A stretch of DNA of 64,000 nt from Bacteroidota bacterium. Its GTDB lineage: Bacteria > Bacteroidota > Ignavibacteria > UBA10030 > UBA8401. This document shows positions 60,960 to 64,000 of this stretch, piece by piece; the first letter of the stretch is position 1, and the number at the start of each line of letters is the position of its first letter. Both the position numbers and the translations under genes were made by a program. The notes beneath the pieces were generated by a model, which was not told where the DNA came from, made no database searches, and was given only the letters and a program-made list of their open reading frames with translations. Where the stretch lies: the NCBI GenBank assembly GCA_041658205.1, contig JBBAAO010000001.1:1922001-1986000 (forward strand), given 5' to 3'.

Positions 60960-61613
60960 CTATCGATTATTTAAATTCTTTGCCACTAAACGTACTTGAC
61001 GCCAGAATGCACTTTGGTATACAGTATCATACGTTGCCGTATTATAATATTTTGTCCACTTCACAGGATGCTCAACTTCAATTGTTATTTGTAGATACTG
61101 AATCAATCTACAATCACTGACAGGGGTTGATAGTCTTACCCGCATTGCATCATAATATTGTAGATTAAACGTTTTCACTCCCATATTGACACCAATTGGA
61201 TCAGCATTATTTTCTATCCGGTAAATTAGTCTATCGTTGGGATTTGGCGTTTCCGGCAATTCTGATGTCGGGCCAACGTAGTATGTTAATGAATCAAGTA
61301 TACCATCCCCGTCGTACCCAGTACCACTCGTACTCGTAGGGAAATCAGTCCAAAATGTAATTCTGGATGTATCAGCATAACGAATGGCATCGGTTGGAGA
61401 CGCAATAAGAGTAAAATCTTTACAATACCCGATCTTCCGAAAATCATATTCCAACAAATCCGAAACTGCTACAAGGTTCTGTTGCACAAAAATATCCTCG
61501 CGAAACGCCTGCACGTTTTCCATCGTACCGCCATTCAACCGAAGGGCGATCAGCAGCAATGTGCTGAATACCATGGTTGACGCAATAAGATCTAAAATCG
61601 TTTGTGAACCCAT
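60960..61613 (-). CDS. Pilin-like membrane protein (PilW-like position)
   Basis: 217 residues. N-terminus MGSQTILDLIASTMVFSTLLLIAL forms one hydrophobic helix, followed by an amphipathic helix (ENVQAFREDIFVQQNLVAVSDLLEYDFRKIGY) as in minor pilins, and a beta-rich globular part. The canonical prepilin motif (GFTLIE) is absent. DLLEYDFRKIGYCKD is like the PilW/GspJ helix. It is one of three consecutive genes with this build; 12 bp after its upstream neighbour. Confidence 0.65.
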   Translation of the reverse strand: MGSQTILDLIASTMVFSTLLLIALRLNGGTMENVQAFREDIFVQQNLVAVSDLLEYDFRKIGYCKDFTLIASPTDAIRYADTSRITFWTDFPTSTSGTGYDGDGILDSLTYYVGPTSELPETPNPNDRLIYRIENNADPIGVNMGVKTFNLQYYDAMRVRLSTPVSDCRLIQYLQITIEVEHPVKWTKYYNTATYDTVYQSAFWRQVRLVAKNLNNR

Positions 61614-61625
61614 ACATTCCTTTCC

Positions 61626-62168
61626 TTAACGGAAATACCAATAACTAAACACCGATTGAAACGTCAACGTATCTGGTCGAGGATTCGTAGGATCAACAGA
61701 GTAATCCACCATGTAGGGACTTGTCACGTAGATGGTGATCATTTTGTTCCAAGTCTTGGATGTTGTTGTTGTAACAGTTGAAGGAGGTGTTACACTTAAA
61801 TATTCTACTCTTGCCGTTGTATAAAAAATAGCAGAATTTGGAATCGAATCTATTCTAACATATCCATGATAGTCATCGATATCATCAAAAAGGGTATAAC
61901 CTGATTCTCCGGCATCCGGACCAAAACTTGCTGGTGTCGTTAACGATGATGATTGTGTGGAGGTAAGAAATGTATCGGCAGTCGCTTCATCAAATGCAAG
62001 ATCGTTTGCGTATTCTAATAATGATGTCCCTAATGACGTCGCTGTTATCCGGTATTCTGCAATATCTTTTGTAGAGCCGGTTTCCAATGTAGTGCGATTG
62101 ACTGTCAGGATCAATCTACCCATCAGCATCAGCGCCATAATCGTCAATAATGTTTGACCAAGACCCAT
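61626..62168 (-). CDS. Pilin-like membrane protein
   Basis: 180 residues from the ATG at 62168. Its start MGLGQTLLTIMALMLMGRLIL is a hydrophobic helix, followed by NRTTLETGSTKDIAEYRITATSLGTSLLEYANDLAFDEATADTF, which resembles the N-terminal helix of pseudopilins. The in-frame extension to 62273 is polar and cysteine-containing and is rejected. First of the three pilin-like genes; a TATAAT (62187-62192, minus strand) stands just upstream but has no good -35. Confidence 0.65.
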   Translation of the reverse strand: MGLGQTLLTIMALMLMGRLILTVNRTTLETGSTKDIAEYRITATSLGTSLLEYANDLAFDEATADTFLTSTQSSSLTTPASFGPDAGESGYTLFDDIDDYHGYVRIDSIPNSAIFYTTARVEYLSVTPPSTVTTTTSKTWNKMITIYVTSPYMVDYSVDPTNPRPDTLTFQSVFSYWYFR

Positions 62169-62280
62169 AAGTATCTTACAAGTGTTATTATACGAATATA
62201 ACAATGCTGCGGAACGAATACTGTGGCAGACAGCACTTTTATCTAAAATTACACAATATTCATACCGAAACAAATAGCGT

Positions 62281-62310
62281 AAAAATTAGATAAACGTAAT
62301 AGTTTATCTA
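62281..62310 (-). terminator. Weak terminator-like hairpin after pilB
   Basis: Minus strand TAGATAAAC, 6-nt loop, GTTTATCTA, then ATTTTTA, 29 bp after the pilB stop. The stem is A+T-rich, so read-through is likely. Confidence 0.4.
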
Positions 62311-62338
62311 AAGATAAGTTGAATTTTCTTCAAAGCTC

Positions 62339-64000
62339 CTACTCATCCTCAACGGTAGAAGCAATAATTTCTTCAAGAGAGGCCATCCCTTCCTTCATTC
62401 GTTCCATGCCGGAACGGCGCAGAGTCCACATTCCGTCCTTAGAAGCCTGCTCCCGAATAGAGTTTTCATCCACTTTTTCACCGGCATTCAAAATAATATC
62501 CTTAATCGCTTTGGTAAAGAATAATGCTTCATGGATGGCAGCACGTCCTTTGTATCCTCCTGAACACTTATCACACCCTACTGCTTTATAGAATGTGTGA
62601 TTTTTGAGATCATCTTCGCTAAAGCCAAATTTTAACAAGTCCGGTTTTTCATTATCATCAATCGGTGTTTTGCAGATCTTACACAGTGTTCTGATAAGAC
62701 GCTGCGCAACGATGATGTTGATGGCATAGGCAATAAGAAACGGTTCAATTCCCATTTTGTATAATCGAGCGACAGCACTAGGAGCATCGTTTGTATGCAG
62801 TGTAGAAAACACTAAGTGACCGGTGTTAGCAAGTTTAATTGCCGTTTCTGCCGTAATCTTATCGCGCATTTCACCGACCAGAACGATATCCGGATCATGC
62901 CGGAGGATACCGCGAATGGATTGTTCAAAGGACATCTTCGGGCCGATCTTCAATTGCCGCGCACCTCTAATAATATATTCAACCGGTTCTTCGATGGTCA
63001 GAACATTTACTGTGGGATCAATCACTTGATATAATGCTGCGATCAATGTTGTAGATTTTCCTGATCCTGTCGGACCAGTTAAGATGACGATACCCTGTGG
63101 TTTTTGAATTGCTTTGTAGAAAAATCCTTTTGCCGGACCTTGCAAGCCAAGTTTGTTCAGATCGGTAATCACTTTTCGATCATCCAGAACACGGATAACG
63201 ACACTCTCAAATTTATTCTTGAACTCTGTGGTCACAATCGGCATAATGGAAACACGAAAACGTAACTGGTGCCCATCAACTACTCGTTGAATAAAACCGT
63301 CTTGGGACATCTCCCGTTCGAACCGGTCCACATTCTTCGTTCGATCCTTCACTACCGCCATCACCGCTTCGGGCATGGTATTTTCCTGACAGTGCCATAA
63401 CTTCAAATCACCATCCACACGAAATAAAAAATTCGTCTTCTTCCCTTCAGCAGCAACAATATGAACGTCACTCACTCCCGTGCGAACTGCTTCAACAAGA
63501 GCTCCTTCAAACAAGTTTGCAAGTGCACTCTTATTGATTTCGGCATTTAACTCATCCTCATCGACATTAACTTCTTCTTCGCCGGTTTCAACACTTATTT
63601 GATTGTCTTCCAACAGTTTCAAAAATTCATTCTGAGGGGGAATGACCTGTTCAATAAGATTCTGAATATCTTTCAGGCGGCAATATGTTACCTCATATTT
63701 CTTGACGTTAAAATTTCTTGAAATTAACGGAATGGACCGATCCGTCGGATCAGCAGAGATGATGATAAGTTTATCTGGCTGTTTTTCATCAAACTTCAGG
63801 GGAAGCATTTTTGTTTGGATCAACAGTTCCCGATTCCCATCCGGCAATGCATCGATGAGTTTCCGGATAAAATCTATTCTACTTTTTTCAATATTTTCAT
63901 CAGCGATATAGATCTCGCGAAATGCATACAGATTTGCCACTTCCCGAAATACAGCATCATGATCGGCACTAAACTCCGATACTAAAATTTGCCCGAGATT
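62339..64000 (-). CDS. pilB: GspE/PilB-type assembly ATPase, 5' end beyond the window
   Basis: The frame remains open to the right edge: upstream of the GTG at 63940 it reads LGQILVSEFSADHDAVFRE, which fits the GspE N-terminal domain (LGEILV type). So the gene is partial at its 5' end, with 553 residues visible. Walker A GPTGSGKSTTLIAAL, Asp box TIEEPVEYII, Walker B DPDIVLVGEMRDKITAETA and His box FSTLHTNDAPSAVARL are intact, and the two cysteine pairs (LCKICKTPI and GCDKCSGGYKG) form the zinc site typical of extension ATPases. It powers pilus assembly or type II secretion. First visible gene of the cluster. Confidence 0.95.
   Translation of the reverse strand, partial: NLGQILVSEFSADHDAVFREVANLYAFREIYIADENIEKSRIDFIRKLIDALPDGNRELLIQTKMLPLKFDEKQPDKLIIISADPTDRSIPLISRNFNVKKYEVTYCRLKDIQNLIEQVIPPQNEFLKLLEDNQISVETGEEEVNVDEDELNAEINKSALANLFEGALVEAVRTGVSDVHIVAAEGKKTNFLFRVDGDLKLWHCQENTMPEAVMAVVKDRTKNVDRFEREMSQDGFIQRVVDGHQLRFRVSIMPIVTTEFKNKFESVVIRVLDDRKVITDLNKLGLQGPAKGFFYKAIQKPQGIVILTGPTGSGKSTTLIAALYQVIDPTVNVLTIEEPVEYIIRGARQLKIGPKMSFEQSIRGILRHDPDIVLVGEMRDKITAETAIKLANTGHLVFSTLHTNDAPSAVARLYKMGIEPFLIAYAINIIVAQRLIRTLCKICKTPIDDNEKPDLLKFGFSEDDLKNHTFYKAVGCDKCSGGYKGRAAIHEALFFTKAIKDIILNAGEKVDENSIREQASKDGMWTLRRSGMERMKEGMASLEEIIASTVEDE

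Noticed and set aside
63938..63940. GTG at 63940 as the start of the GspE/PilB gene
   Set aside because: The frame stays open to the window edge and the upstream residues match the GspE N-terminal domain, so this is an internal codon.

Overview
The window (about 43% G+C by eye, no rRNA, tRNA or CRISPR) looks like a chromosomal segment of a Gram-negative bacterium of the FCB superphylum, most likely the Ignavibacteria/Kapabacteria side rather than Bacteroidia. Reasons: lipid A genes (lpxH- and lpxL-like, a heptosyltransferase), complex I, paired M16 peptidases, RsbU/RsbV/RsbW partner-switching genes, few strong Shine-Dalgarno sites, and five candidate promoters of E. coli-like form (TTG-type -35, 17-bp spacer, TATATT -10) rather than the Bacteroidia TAnnTTTG type. 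The lineage call is inference from gene content.

Layout. 1-7492 (minus): a secreted protein cut by the left edge, then an operon nnr (NAD(P)HX repair) - vanZ-like - MFS - TPR/thioredoxin-like protein. 7559-13587 (minus): nuoJKLMN, the membrane arm of complex I, with candidate promoter and terminator and without nuoA-I nearby. 13819-16703 (minus): an overlapping pair of M16 proteins, one with and one without the zinc motif. 16860-22744 (minus): radical SAM protein, PhoR-like kinase and PhoB-like regulator separated by a MITE-like repeat and a terminator, yjjX, cdd, DUF971 protein, MFS. 22899-29065 (plus): a PIN-domain toxin-antitoxin pair, then nusB - MFS - small DsbD-N-like protein - lpxH - class A PBP. 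29100-36117 (minus): GT9, LpxL-like acyltransferase, a decayed repeat, and a partner-switching cassette (two PP2C/SpoIIE phosphatases, an RsbW-like kinase, an RsbV-like STAS protein). 36435-39664 (plus): secD, secF, a second STAS protein. 39745-44401 (minus): HEAT/cyclophilin fusion, tatD, and a GT4 fused to a degenerate polysaccharide deacetylase. 44569-49715 (plus): small secreted protein, class I fumarase, citrate synthase, alpha/beta hydrolase, family-5-type uracil-DNA glycosylase. 49769-64000 (minus): a type IV pilus/type II secretion-like cluster: PilB/GspE (cut by the right edge), three pilin-like membrane-anchored proteins, PilT, PilM-PilN fusion, PilO-PilP fusion, secretin, and a 1560-residue lipoprotein built from twelve Ig-like domains.

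Most interesting: (i) small palindromic repeats of several families, one inserted in frame inside nnr and another supplying the start and N-terminus of an M16 gene; (ii) a MITE-like element ending exactly at a stop codon, with a decayed relative in the same position behind another regulatory gene; (iii) the compact pilus/secretion cluster with fused PilMN and PilOP, a PilT with altered Asp box, pilin-like proteins that begin with Met-Gly, and the Ig-repeat lipoprotein; (iv) the GT4-deacetylase fusion whose metal-binding residues are replaced. Much of the rest is housekeeping.
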